A DNA stretch of 64,000 bases from Desmodesmus armatus (Eukaryota > Chlorophyta > Chlorophyceae > Sphaeropleales > Scenedesmaceae). The position numbers and the translations under genes are program-made. Where the stretch lies: assembly GCA_007449985.2 (NCBI GenBank), contig VIIQ02000581.1:186001-250000 (forward strand). Reading direction: 5' to 3'. The notes under the pieces are model-generated. The model had not been told where the DNA came from. It worked only from the letters and a program-made list of their open reading frames with translations, and ran no database searches. Of the stretch, positions 23,278 through 33,806 are shown in pieces (within the stretch, counting starts at the first letter, position 1; every line of letters starts with the position of its first letter).

Positions 23278-26200
23278 TACCTGAGGGAGACGACCCTGAC
23301 AATCCCATTGAGATTTTGGACAGCGATGATGCAGATGACGATGATGCAGGCATTGCTGACATGGAGGTTGAGGTGCCAGCAGCCCCGCAACCGCAGCACC
23401 TGACAGCCAGGCAGCAGTGGCTGGCCTCCCTTGGGGTGCAGCAGCCTGCAGTGCTGTATGAGTTGCAGCAGCCGCAGCCAGAGGACGATCCGCAGGGTGT
23501 GCAGCTGGTTGAGGGGTCTTCTGTCAGGCTGCAGCTGCAGCTGTTTGACAGCCAGGGGCATGAGGTGGCTGCAGACAAGCCGGGTCAGCTGCTGCTGCGC
23601 CACCTGCAGAACTGGCAGGAGGTACAGCAACAGCAGCAGCAGCAGGCGCTGCCGCGCTGGCAGGAAATGGGCTCTGCACCTGTCAGTCGCGGGGCTGCAG
23701 AAGTGACCCTGCAGCTGGGCGTGGGTGACGCGTGGGTGGGTGAGCAGGTGTTCCTGGTGCAGCCCACTGGGCCGCAGGGCAGTGAGCTGGCTGCTGCACT
23801 GCCTGTGCTGCTCAAGGTTGACGTAGCACCGGGGCCCTTCCCAGGCGACCTTGTGGCTGTCAACATATCGCCGGACCCAGCAGCAGCCGGTTGCAGCAGC
23901 TTCTGTGTGGTGGCAGCAGCTGAGGCGCTGCAGGAGTTGTATGGTGCCTCCTTGCAGCAGCAGGAGCTGCAGGAGCTGCTGCGTCCCCTACTTGGTGTAC
24001 AGGGAACCAATGGTCAGGAGGATGTGACCCTGCATCAGTCCAGCAGCAGCAGCCAGGGGGTGCCTGCTGTGATGCAGGAGATGGGTGTCAGGGTGCTGGC
24101 CAGGGATGGCAGTATGCTGGCCCCTGAAACCCTGCGCCCACTGCAGGTGCAGCTTGAGACGTGGGTGGCGCCAGGCAGCGGCAGCGGGGACGCAGTGGGG
24201 TCATGGGTGCCAGCACAACCCTACGGACTCAACAGCAGCGGGCCTGTGACAGTGCCGCCACTTGGTGGAGATGATGCACAGGGAGAGGGCGGCGGGGACG
24301 CTGCGCAGCAGGCGCCTAGGTTCAAGCTTCCGCTGTCCTGCAGGCAGCTGCCCCAGGCTGCCGGGTGGTACAGGCTGACGGTGTCGTATGACACGGGCCT
24401 ACCTTCCAGTCGTGGTGAGTGATGGCAGTCAAAGAGACATGCATGTCTTGCTGTGGCACATGGGCAGCATTGAACAGCTGGGCAAGTAGCCTTATGCTGT
24501 CCGGCCAGTATGCAACACAACCACTTATGGCTACCCTGTGTGAGGCACACAATCACCACATCATGGCTTGCTTTAGGCAAGCCAGCTATTGCAGACCCAC
24601 TCAAGTGATTACTGCCGCAACATTAAAGTATATACTGCACTTTTCACCTGCAGGTCCCTTGCAGCTCCAGGTTGGTCCTGTGCTGCTGCTGCCTGGCACA
24701 CCACACAGGCTGCTGCGTTTGCCAGACCTGCAGCAGCCCGCAGCGGCAGCAGGCAGTAAAAGCAGGAGTCCCGCAGGCAAACGCACCAGGGGATCTGCAG
24801 CCGCTGCGGGTGCTGGACCGAGCAATCAAGCTGCAGCGGCTGCTGGGGGCCCACCTGCGGACCAGTTTGTAGTGCTGGATCAGCTAGACCAGGCACAGAG
24901 CATGCAGCAGGTGCTGCAGCTGCAGGATGTGTGGGGCAACACCTGCAAGCCAGCAGCAGCCAAGCTGGCAGCCCGTCTGCCTGCCTCAGCACAGGCTGCC
25001 GTTGACGCTGCACTGGAGCCCAGCCCAGCGCAGTCGCAGCAGCAGCAGGAGGAGGAAGAGGAGGAGGAGGAAGGAGGGCAAAAGGCACACAACAGGGTCT
25101 GGGCGCCAGAGCAGCAGATCACCCTGAACATACTGGCACGGGGGGACTTCGCAGCCCTGGACCAGCCACCAGCCAAGCGGCAGCGCATCACGCGCAGAGG
25201 GCAGCAAGCTGGGGTAGCACCTGATGTTGCGGCTGCCGGTGGTGCCTGCAGTGCTGCACAGCACGAGTGGCACCTGCAGCTGTTTCTGGAGGTGCCAGGC
25301 TCAGCAGGTGCTGCAACCAGCAGCAGGGCAGCAGCAGCAGCTGCCGCAGGGGGAGGAGACGTGGTGAGGCTCATCACATCCCTGCCGTTTGGTGCCGACG
25401 GCTGCTGCACTGTGCCTGCCTTCAGCTTGAGGCAGCAGCTGGGGATCACCGGCGTGGGCGAGTACAGGCTTGTGGGCAAGGCAGCACCTGTCAGTGGTGA
25501 AGCGGCAACCAGCAGCAGTAGCAGCAGTGGGTCTCAGCTGGGGCTGCTGCTGGGCAGCTGGCATGTTGTGAATGAAGACACCAAAGAGTTGAAGAAGCGG
25601 CAGGTGGTTGTCAGGCGGGCACGGCAGGATCTTGAACAGAGGGTCAAAAGGGCAGACACCGTGGCTGACCAGCAGCAACAGGCACTGCAGAACGCACAGG
25701 CCATGCTCAGCAGTACAAGCGCAGCGGCCAGGGCGGAGCAGAGAACGTTGGCGGCACGGAACGATGTCCTGAGGAGGCCCCCAGATGAGCAGCTGCAGCA
25801 GGCAGCGGCAGCCGCAGCAAGTCAGCGGCAGCCGCTAGCGGGGTGCCGTCAACAGTTGCTGGAGCACCCTTGGATGCGGCAGCGTGCGGGCGAGCAGGCT
25901 CAGCGCCAGCAGCTGCAGCTTGCTGCCAGGCCTTGCACAGCTGGCGAGGTATGTCGTGCCAAGCAGTAGCCTACAGGCGGTTGCCTTCAAGTTGCTGACC
26001 CATCGCAGCTAGCAGCGCTGCACTTGAACGTGTTTGTTTGCACAGTATGTCAACCATTGCATACTTGATGGCTCCACTCAGCCCCAAACCCCGTGCCCAC
26101 CTCAGCCTTGTCCCTTTCATGACAGGGTCCGTGATACGTATGGCTGCAATAAACTTGGCAGGGCTGTTAATGGTTTGTTACACTTCTGGCAACAATCCTG

Positions 26201-28216
26201 CTGCTTTCTTGTCTGCAGGTGCTGAGTGTGGTGCCCAACCCTATGCTGCAGCTGCACCAGGCACAGCCCGCAGTGCTGGGCCCCATCATCACGCTGGGCA
26301 GCGTGGAGCTCCCTTCTGTAGCGGTGCTGCTGTCAGCATACCTTGGCAGGGAGCTGCAGCAGCTGGTTTGCACGTCAGAGAATGTCAAGGGACATGTCCT
26401 TCAAGCACTGGGGCAGCGGTGAGAGCCCGCGGGCCCTGTGATGTAGGGCACAGCACTTGTCTACTGTATGAGTGCGACCCTTGGTTTCGTGCTGCAGCGC
26501 TGCACGCTAGCTTTCCCAGGCCACTGTAAATGCGCAGCTGTTCTGCAGCTGTCTGGGACACGGTGTATTGTTGCCTGGTAGACCAGCAGTACTTGTGGTA
26601 TTGTTAGCTGAAAGCCAAATTCCAACCAGCCTGCAGGGCCAGTGGTTGCCATCCCTGCCCCACTAGGTATGTCACCCCTCCTTTGCACACACCACAGCCC
26701 TGTCAAACGTGCACCCTTAACGGGTGGCTGCCACCTGTGCTGGTGCAGGCAGGATATGTACTCACTGGACGTGGAGACCCTGATACGATTCTACCACCCC
26801 AGTGAACGAGGGCAGCTGCCAGCCGACTGTGCCTGGTACCTCCAGCATCCACAGCAGCTGCTGCCTCCCAGCAGGGTGGTACGTGAGCTGCTGTCAACTG
26901 TCCTGGACTGGTCTTAGTACAACGAAGAGGAGGGCTTTGTCGGCTTTGGCCACAACCTCATACACCTGAACCCTGGGCTCCTGGGGCTGCCGGTCAACGT
27001 TTCTGCTCAGGAGGGTGAGTGTGGGTGTTTATGTCATGTGGAACCTTGCCACAGCACACCTGCAGTAGCGCAACACATGTCCAACACCTGCTCTGATCAT
27101 CAGAATTGAAACTTGGGAAGTCTTTGCAGGCCCAGCATGCTGCATGATATGAAAATATGAGTGCAATGATGCTCATGTGTTACTGAAGTGAGCTTTTGCT
27201 TGTTGTGGCAGTCAGGCTGGTGCTTGCACCCAGCAGCACTGCTGTGAGCTCAATACAGTCGGTGTTGTTGCTGATGCAGAAAATGGCAGACTGCGGTTCA
27301 TGGACAGGAGGAGTTTGGCCCTGGACTTGCGCAAGACGCTGTGGTGGTGGAAGCTGGGCAATGTGCTAGTCTTTGAGAAGCAGGTGCACGTTGAAGCTCT
27401 CCGGCAAAAGCTGAGACGCAAGAACAAGACTTTGGACAGGTGGGTGACCGCCAATGTAACATGACAGCTTTTCTCGGCACTTCAACAACTGCTGCTGTCA
27501 GGTCCTGCCTGGTGCAGCCTGCCTTGAGAGAAGGGGTTGTGGTATGACTCTCAAGCAGGCACACGGGCGTGATGGGTGCTGTGGTCAATGCTTGAGCATC
27601 CTCAGGGTTCAAGACTTTGACCCTCAACCCTATGGTGTGCTTGTGCAGCGTGAGATTGATTGCGCTTGATGGCTACACCTTCAACGTCCGTCCGGGTAGT
27701 CTCAACCACCGCTTGCACCTGGATGGTGTGAGCAGCTGCATGGGGGCTGCTGGACAGGATGCGGCTGCCAACCCACTGGACCTCAGGCTGCGCTGCATCA
27801 AGGTGGGCTGTGCCGCATTTTATGTGCCTTGCCTCAAGTCGAAGTCAGGGTGTGTGACACATGCATGGTTTATGTGCCCTGGCCAATCAAACAGCAGCTT
27901 GCCGCACCTTTTGCTTGCAAGATGACCCATGATCCAGCAGGGTTGTTGTACTCTCTACCTTCTGCTGTCCTCGGACGGTTGCGTGATGCAGGAGCGGAGA
28001 GACCTCCTGGCAGCGGCTCGACAGCGGTATAGGCAGGCACAGGAAGCACAGGAGCAGGCGCAGCAGGCGGAGGAGCAGTGCAACCGGGAGCTGCGCAAGG
28101 CGCAAAAGGAGGCGAAAGCTGCCACGGCTGAAAGGCAGGCCGCCGCACAGCAGCACGAGCAGGAGCTGGCAGACATTGCCGAGCAGCTGCGGCAACGCGG
28201 GCAGGCAGGGTTGTGA
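7424..28216 (+). CDS. SMCHD1: SMCHD1/GMI1-like chromatin protein: UBL, GHKL ATPase, middle region, SMC hinge
   Basis: Forty-exon model, about 2,900 codons; nearly all junctions agree in phase. Exon 1 is 7424-7433, the ATPase lies in exons 8778-8921, 9125-9203 and 9510-9604, and large exons lie at 22777-24414 and 24654-25948. Residues 1-67 resemble the ubiquitin-like N-terminus of SMCHD1. EVIDNSIRAN (about 119-128) is GHKL motif I with the catalytic Glu and Mg-binding Asn. DDGAGM (153-158) spans an intron and is motif II. GVLFCSPEVYTSNHK and SPVIKAGDLVQL match the region after the transducer. A Gln-rich and acidic insert lies at 23200-23350. The hinge lies at 26219-27802 and the coiled coil at 27992-28216. 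The family dimerises through the hinge and acts in gene silencing and DNA repair in the nucleus. Oddities: an in-frame TAG at 26915-26917 and a phase clash between 17475 and the exon ending at 17638. Human SMCHD1 is about 2,000 residues. Confidence 0.82.
14832..14868. repeat. Perfect 17-bp inverted repeat with 3-nt loop, intronic
   Basis: CTGCTGGTCAGCAAGCA at 14832-14848 is followed by CTG and then its exact reverse complement at 14852-14868. It lies in the intron between the exons ending at 14664 and starting at 15056 of the SMCHD1-like gene. Confidence 0.9.
19290..19660. repeat. Diverged tandem repeat of about 105 bp in a large intron
   Basis: GCCTGGACGGC recurs near 19375, 19482 and 19585, with accompanying AGCACCA/CACTG and TGTCACCA words at similar offsets. 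It lies in the 1.3-kb intron between 18843 and 20142. Because the period is close to a multiple of three, it keeps a long minus-strand frame open, which I do not take to be a gene. Confidence 0.6.
26915..26917 (+). other. In-frame TAG within the hinge of the SMCHD1-like gene
   Basis: Exon 26749-27014 reads VLDWS, then TAG, then YNEEEGFVGFGHNLIHLNPG. The paralogous exon 4935-5200 has the same length and reads VLDWSRYNDDQGFIGF, with AGG in place of TAG. The frame is fixed on both sides by matching intron phases and conserved sequence, so the stop is real in this assembly. It would remove about 210 C-terminal residues (roughly codon 2,707 of 2,919). Confidence 0.85.
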
Positions 28217-28756
28217 GCAGGAGGCTGTGGCCTTGTGGCTTTCTGATCAGCTGCTGTGGTGCCTGCTGTTGCAATTAAACAGGCGGCTGCAGGGCATCCT
28301 GCATCTAGTGAACCGGTCGGACGTTGTCACATGTCACTGAGGTTTCAGTGGGCCGGCTGACTAAAGTTGACTACAGGTCATCAGCTGCCAGGATGCCCCC
28401 TTTATTGTAACGCTGTGTTGTGGAGTCGAGACACGTCAAAATGCTGTTTTGCCGTCTTTTGACGCTGTAAGCCTTTGTCCCCCTTCCAAGAACAGGAAGA
28501 AGCCCCCCTTGGACTGCCCTGCCAGCCAGGATACCGTAGGGCGCCAAGTCGGCAGCTGGCAGGAACAATCTAGTTTGCACCAAATCAAGTGCATGCTTCA
28601 CGTGCAGAAGCTCGTCTCACCTCAACACGTGCTGCTGACATCAGATCTTCTTCATCAACAACAGTCCGCAAAGCCAGATTCAAGACTGTAGTACCACCGC
28701 AACAACCTGGATTTAGGCTCCGCAACCGGGGCACCGAGGCGCCCTGGCTTAGTCTG
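28217..28756. other. 3' UTR of the SMCHD1-like gene and start region of the next gene
   Basis: No coding exon recognised. It contains the TGTAA at 28406-28410 and the probable 5' end of the SnRK1 beta transcript. Confidence 0.4.
28406..28410 (+). terminator. TGTAA poly(A) signal of the SMCHD1-like gene
   Basis: TGTAA lies 190 nt after the TGA at 28214-28216, a normal distance for a chlorophycean 3' UTR. Confidence 0.5.
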
Positions 28757-31092
28757 ATGGTGAGTTGCTGTTGCTGCTGCTGTTGCACACTGTTGCTGGT
28801 GCTGCCGTTGCTGTTGCATGCTCTGCAGCTGATCAGGCAGCTGTTACACCTGTTGACGGTCACATAGGTTTCTTGCAAACAAGCAGAACGTTAGCAATAG
28901 GAGCAGCAGAAACTGTGTCTGGACTGCTACACATGCATTGCTTGCGGTTGACTGTAGGGAAACACCCACGCCAAGCGCAGCATCCAAGTTGAAGAGCCAG
29001 CAGAGGGAGCAGACAGTTTCCGGTGGGGTCACCCCCAGTCAGCCCGGGATCCCCTCTGACTTATAGCCCCCAGGTGCCTATGGAGCCCATTGCCCATGCA
29101 CGCTCCCGCCAAGAGCACGACAGCTCAGCACAGCGGCTAGGCACTGAGTTTGTCGGAGCGGCAGGCTGGCCAGCACAGCCCAAGCTGGTTCCAGTCGAGA
29201 TCACTTGTGAGTACAGTAGCACGCGCTGCTGGGAGGGTTTCCCAGGGGTTGCAAACACACCACCAGTGTCCATGGGCAGTTATCTGCTGTCCAATCAGCA
29301 GCAGGTCCAAGCAACACAGCTGGATAAGTAGCGCCTTGCACCAAGGCTAGAGGCACTACAGGTGCCAGTGACATCTGCAGGTCATTGGCAACTTGCAGTG
29401 GTACCGGGGGGTCCGTGATGCAAGGGATGAATCTCACGACGATAGTGATGGCTGTGCTGACAATGCAGGGAGCCATGGAGGGGAGCATGTGCAGGTCGAA
29501 GGCTCCTTTGACAACTGGACCACCCGCCAGCAGCTGCAGCGCAGTGGGCGGGAGTTCACAGTTGTCAAGCTGCTGCCGCCTGGGGTGTACCAGGTATGTG
29601 GAACAACCTGACAAGCGCAACCACATAGAAGCCAGGGAATGTCCCCTTGTTCTGCTCCAACGTGCCAAGCCAGCACCGCATTCTGACTGGCATCCAGGCT
29701 GGTATCTAGGGTTTGACCTGGCGACGACCTGAGACCGAACACAAGTCATCCACAGATCTTTGGGCCCTACAGCTATCGTGGATGTGACAGCAGGGCGCGA
29801 TATGCTATGAGGCTCATGCAGCACCGTCACATCCGCTGGCTACATCGAGCATCCGTGTGCACATGCATATCAGGCCAGTGCATATTCAGGTGTTTGGCAT
29901 GATGATCAGGAATATGGAGCCTGGCCCTGCAGGCTATGCTCCTTGTCAGCGTCAGACTTGACTGCAACTGCTGGCACTCACCAATGCGCGCTGTGCTGTT
30001 CTGTGCTGCAGTACAAGTTCATTGTTGACGGCGACTGGAAGCACGACCCCAACCAGCGAGCCATGCGGGACGAAAATGGCAATGTCAACAATGTGATTGA
30101 GGTGCAGGAGTATGTGCCTGAAAACCTTGAAAACATCTCAGGGTTTGACCCGCCACCATCACCAGCTGCAAGGTACGCTGGCCCATGACCCCGGCTTGTG
30201 TTGTGCTTTGAGCATGTGCTGCCATCTTGCTGTGTGCGTCGGGCTCTCAACGTACGTTATTACTCAACCATCCTGGGTGGTTCTGTTGGAGTTGCTGCAC
30301 GCAAGTACCCTTCCACCGCTGGGAGGCACTCTCCGCACTGGCGGAACTGGGTGCACCACAAGTTTGAACACATGTGTCAAGGAGACCTGCAGCTTGACCC
30401 GGCAGAGCATGGGCCAGTATTTGAGTGTGTCTGCATGTGCTGATGTGCTTGTGTTGTGTCCTGCAGCTACAACAACCCCCACCCCATGGCAGAGGACTAT
30501 GCTAAGGAGCCTCCAGTGATGCCCCCACACCTGCAGCTCACACTGCTGAACGTGCCATCAACAGCAGAGAGCACAACGTCACTGCCGCGGCCGCAGCATG
30601 TCATCCTCAACCACATATATGTCCAGCGGGGCCAGGTGGGTTGCAGTGTTTGGCTGGTTGCTGTGCCGCAAGCGCTGGTCACCGCTGCGTGGTTTGGGCA
30701 GTGGCTGTTCCTGTCTTGCAGGATTTAATGCTTTCACTCAGGCTTTCACACTGCTGCTGACTGGGATCAATCCACGTGCTCAGCTCTCAAAGCACCAGCA
30801 GTGGGGTATGGAAGCTGGAACCACTAGTAGAGGTAGGCTGCTAGCTTTAGTTGTGCTCAGCACACTGGGTGATTCATGTTGCGTTTGTCTGCTGTGCTGT
30901 GTGCAGGCTGTGAATGCCATGGTGGTGGGCACCACTCACCGGTACAAGGGCAAGTACATCACCTCAGTGCTCTACAAGCCCCGTGGCCAGAACAGCAGCA
31001 GCAGCGCCAGTGCGACAGCAGCGGCCAACATCAGGCGCACGTCGATGCACCAGCAGCAGCCCTTCTCCCAGCAGCAGCCTCAGCACCACTGA
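28757..31092 (+). CDS. AKINB: AMPK/SnRK1 beta subunit (CBM48 plus ASC domain)
   Basis: Scaffold subunit of the SNF1-related kinase 1 energy-sensing complex: it binds glycogen/starch-type glucans through CBM48 and holds the alpha and gamma subunits through its C-terminal ASC domain. Conserved plant-type leader [18 protein letters not shown] lies at 29023-29076. CBM48 is split over two exons: [18 protein letters not shown] to LLPPGVYQ (ends 29593) and [15 protein letters not shown] to VNNVIEV (30012-30172). The carbohydrate-contact Trp, Lys and Asn positions are present. ASC exons are 30467-30635 ([10 protein letters not shown]) and 30907-31092 (ATG-free start [20 protein letters not shown], then VLYKP). 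Oddities: an acidic insert ([13 protein letters not shown]) just before the CBM, and a Ser/Gln-rich tail of about 40 residues after VLYKP, where relatives normally end. The start is uncertain: an ATG at 28757-28759 followed directly by GTGAGT fits phase 0 with an exon from 29017. The junction between 29205 and 29399 is unresolved. Confidence 0.85.
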
Positions 31093-32255
31093 AGTGCTGA
31101 TCATCAGGCCGCCGCGCTGCGCTGTGCTGTGTTATGCTGCACTGGCTTGGCCAGAGGCTCCCCAGTGTCAGGTTGAGGCTGTCACTGTGCCACTTTTGAA
31201 GCTGCCATTGCAGCAGGTGTACAGAATGTTTTTTGGCTCGGCTCAGTCACCGGCTAGACTAGCCTGGGCCCTTGTTGCGTTGATGCTGTTGGGTTGCACA
31301 GCAGTGCAGGTGTTGGTCACCCTACATTTTGGCAGCACCGGTAGCAACCCATGTGAGGGCTGTGCCGGCAGTTTAGGTGGGCTTTATGGGGCTGCACGGC
31401 CTCGGCGCATCGCTGCTGTCTTCACATGCAAGAGGCAGGACGGGATTGAAATTTCAGGGCTAGGCCCTGAAGTCAGGCCGCTGTGCTGGCTGGTTTAGTT
31501 GTTACATATTTGCTGGCTGCCTTGATTGTGCCCTGCATGAGGCTGGTCCTGTAAGTGTTGGGGACCGTGGTTTGCCGTGTGGCACTGTGGTTCAGCAGGC
31601 GTGAAATGCTGGCTTGTGGTGTTGCGCATGGTTGGGGCAGGGTTGCACTGGCAGGCTGCATTCATCAACAAGGCAGGGAAGCCTTCATTGGACATTGAAT
31701 GTCTCAAGCTCTGCAAACCGTGGCCTGACTGTCCATAGCTTCGTGGAAAGCAGTTCCTGGCCTTTTCTTGCTGTCGTGTGAGGTGGCCACTTTGAAGGCA
31801 CCTCCCCCCACCTGGGATGTGGGCGGGACTGAGGGTTTAGTTAGCACCACATCCACACCTCCGAGGCTCCACAACCACACTGCCCCACTGTGACAAGCAG
31901 TTTGCAGCTTCTCAGAGTGACACTAACAGGCATGGCCTTCCATGGCATGACCCAGTATCATAATGACAAAGCTTCTTCTGGTACATGCCAGCCTGGCAGC
32001 CTGTGCCTGACCCACACTGCATCTCCCTCCAGGTCCTGCAATGTCTGCTTCCCTGACTGGTCGTCCAGATCCATCCTTAGCCATTCAAATCAAAGCACAC
32101 CCATGTTGTCACACATGTGGGCCAACCACCACCCAACCGTCGAGAAGAGCCAGCCAGTTGCCTCTGTCGCTGGGGTGCATCGGGCAACGATTGAACCAAT
32201 ATTTTGTGGCTCGCCAGGTCAAGTTGACTCACCAGGTTCACTTCATGCTTGCCTG
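31093..32255. other. Intergenic stretch, no gene seen
   Basis: Open frames here are short and lack splice-consistent continuation. A TGTAA at 31550-31554 may end the SnRK1 beta transcript, about 460 nt after its stop. Confidence 0.4.
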
Positions 32256-33806
32256 ATGGCATCGGAACTCTCACAGTTCATAGAGTCGGAGCTGCGCCAA
32301 AAGGGCTATGCGTATGAAGACGATGATGATAAAGACAACCCACATGCCACCCTTATCGGAGCGCTCCGCGTGGAGGTAAACCCCTTGTTCCAGCTTTGTC
32401 CAATTAGGGTGCACCCTGCTGTTGTTCAGGCACCTGGCAGCCCCTGGAGGTACATGCCTGCAGAAAGCCTTGAAGGTCTTGTCTACTTGATCCAGTCACA
32501 AGCTTGGCTGTGGGGTCTACCACCAGCTTCTGGGGGATTTGCGGCCTCGCACATGGGCACACGTGGGTGGGAAAGCCTTCCTGAGTGCCTTGTGTTGGTG
32601 CCTGCAGGCTCGCGTCAAGGAGCAGGAGACACAAAAGAAGCTGTTCAACATCAAGCGCTTTGTGTGTATAGGCGGAGGCGTAGCTCTTGTGCTTGTTGCA
32701 TGGGCCCTGCTGATTGCCAGCAGCAGAAACAGAGCTGACCCAGGTGAGCTTTTTGAGCAGCCAACCACTGCCACAGGGAAACAGTCAGAGCACATGGCCA
32801 ACCGAGGCAATATAATCTCACAGTCCTGCAGCAGGGTGGATGCGAAATGCATGCTGTGCCTTGCTGGTGCCATGATGAGCCAGGTGTTACCACCAGAGCG
32901 AGGCACGCTTGATGATGTTGCAACTGCAGCTTGTTTTTGTCTTGTCATGTTCAGCAAGAGCCTGCTATAGGGTGTGTGATTGACACAAGCTGTGTACGCT
33001 GTACCTTTGCAGACTATGCAGCAGCCCTCAATCAGTTTGAGGGGCTTGCGCCCGACGGCAGCCCTCTGAAGCGTCCGGCGGCAGCAGCAGCAGCAGGAGC
33101 GCAGCAGGCGCCAAGCTTGGACAGCAGCAGTGCAGCAGCCAAAGCAGCAAACAGCAGCGGTGAGGCGAAACCACCCGACCAGCCAGGCCAGCAGGATGCA
33201 AAAGCAGCACCAGCACCAGCGGAAAAGCAGCAACAGCCAGCTGGGGCTGCCAAGCCGCAGGCACCCATAGAGGGTCAGCCGCAAGCAGCACCTGTGCAGG
33301 GTGACAAACAGCAGCCGGCTGCCCCTGCTACAGTCCCTGCTGCTGCCAATGCCTCCGCTGCCAATGCAACAGCTGCTGCCCCAGCCAGCAGCAACAGCAG
33401 CAGCACTCCTGCACCAGCAGCAAGCAACGCCACAGTGCCAGACGCTGTCAACACCACTGCGGCCAGCATAAACAGCAGCAGCAGTGGCAACAGCAGCACC
33501 GCGGGCGGAGGCAAAATAGCCCCGTCTGATGCTGCAGGGTCGGGGGGCATGGTGGGTCCTGCTGACAGTAGCAAGGCAGCAGCAGCAGCAGCAGAAGCAG
33601 AGCAGGAGGAGTCAGAGGAGGAAAAGGAGGAGGAGGAGGAGATCAAGGAGCTTGAAGCAGCTCTTGAAGAGGAGGTAAAACAGGACCAGGGCCGCAGACT
33701 GCTAAGAGGCAGCAGTGGGCAGGTGCTGTCACTGCACAGCACTTGGCGGCGGTTACTGGGCTGGGGACAGCAGCAGGCCCTGCCGATGGATATGCGTGCA
33801 CGGTGA
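32256..33806 (+). CDS. Single-pass membrane protein with long Ala/Ser/Asn-rich, sequon-rich outer domain
   Basis: Three exons with agreeing phases (32256-32375, 32608-32743, 33013-33806), about 349 residues. The N-terminus is hydrophilic and acidic (YAYEDDDDKDNPHA), with no signal peptide. A basic segment (KKLFNIKRF) is followed by one transmembrane helix, VCIGGGVALVLVAWALLIAS, near residues 57-76, suggesting a type II (N-in) orientation. The rest is low complexity, rich in Ala, Gln, Pro and Ser. It carries many N-x-S/T sequons between about 33350 and 33510, then a Glu-rich stretch (EESEEEKEEEEEIKELEAAL) and a basic end. I do not recognise the family; a cell-wall or Golgi-lumen role would fit but is inference. 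The last junction is ambiguous: CGG-TGA at 33801-33806 can also be read as a GTGAGG donor leading to an exon near 33881. Confidence 0.6.

Noticed and set aside
22712..23578. Minus-strand open frame of 288 codons, very Cys/Ser-rich
   Set aside because: It is the antisense of the Gln-rich coding exon 22777-24414; CAG repeats read backward give Cys, Leu or Ala runs.
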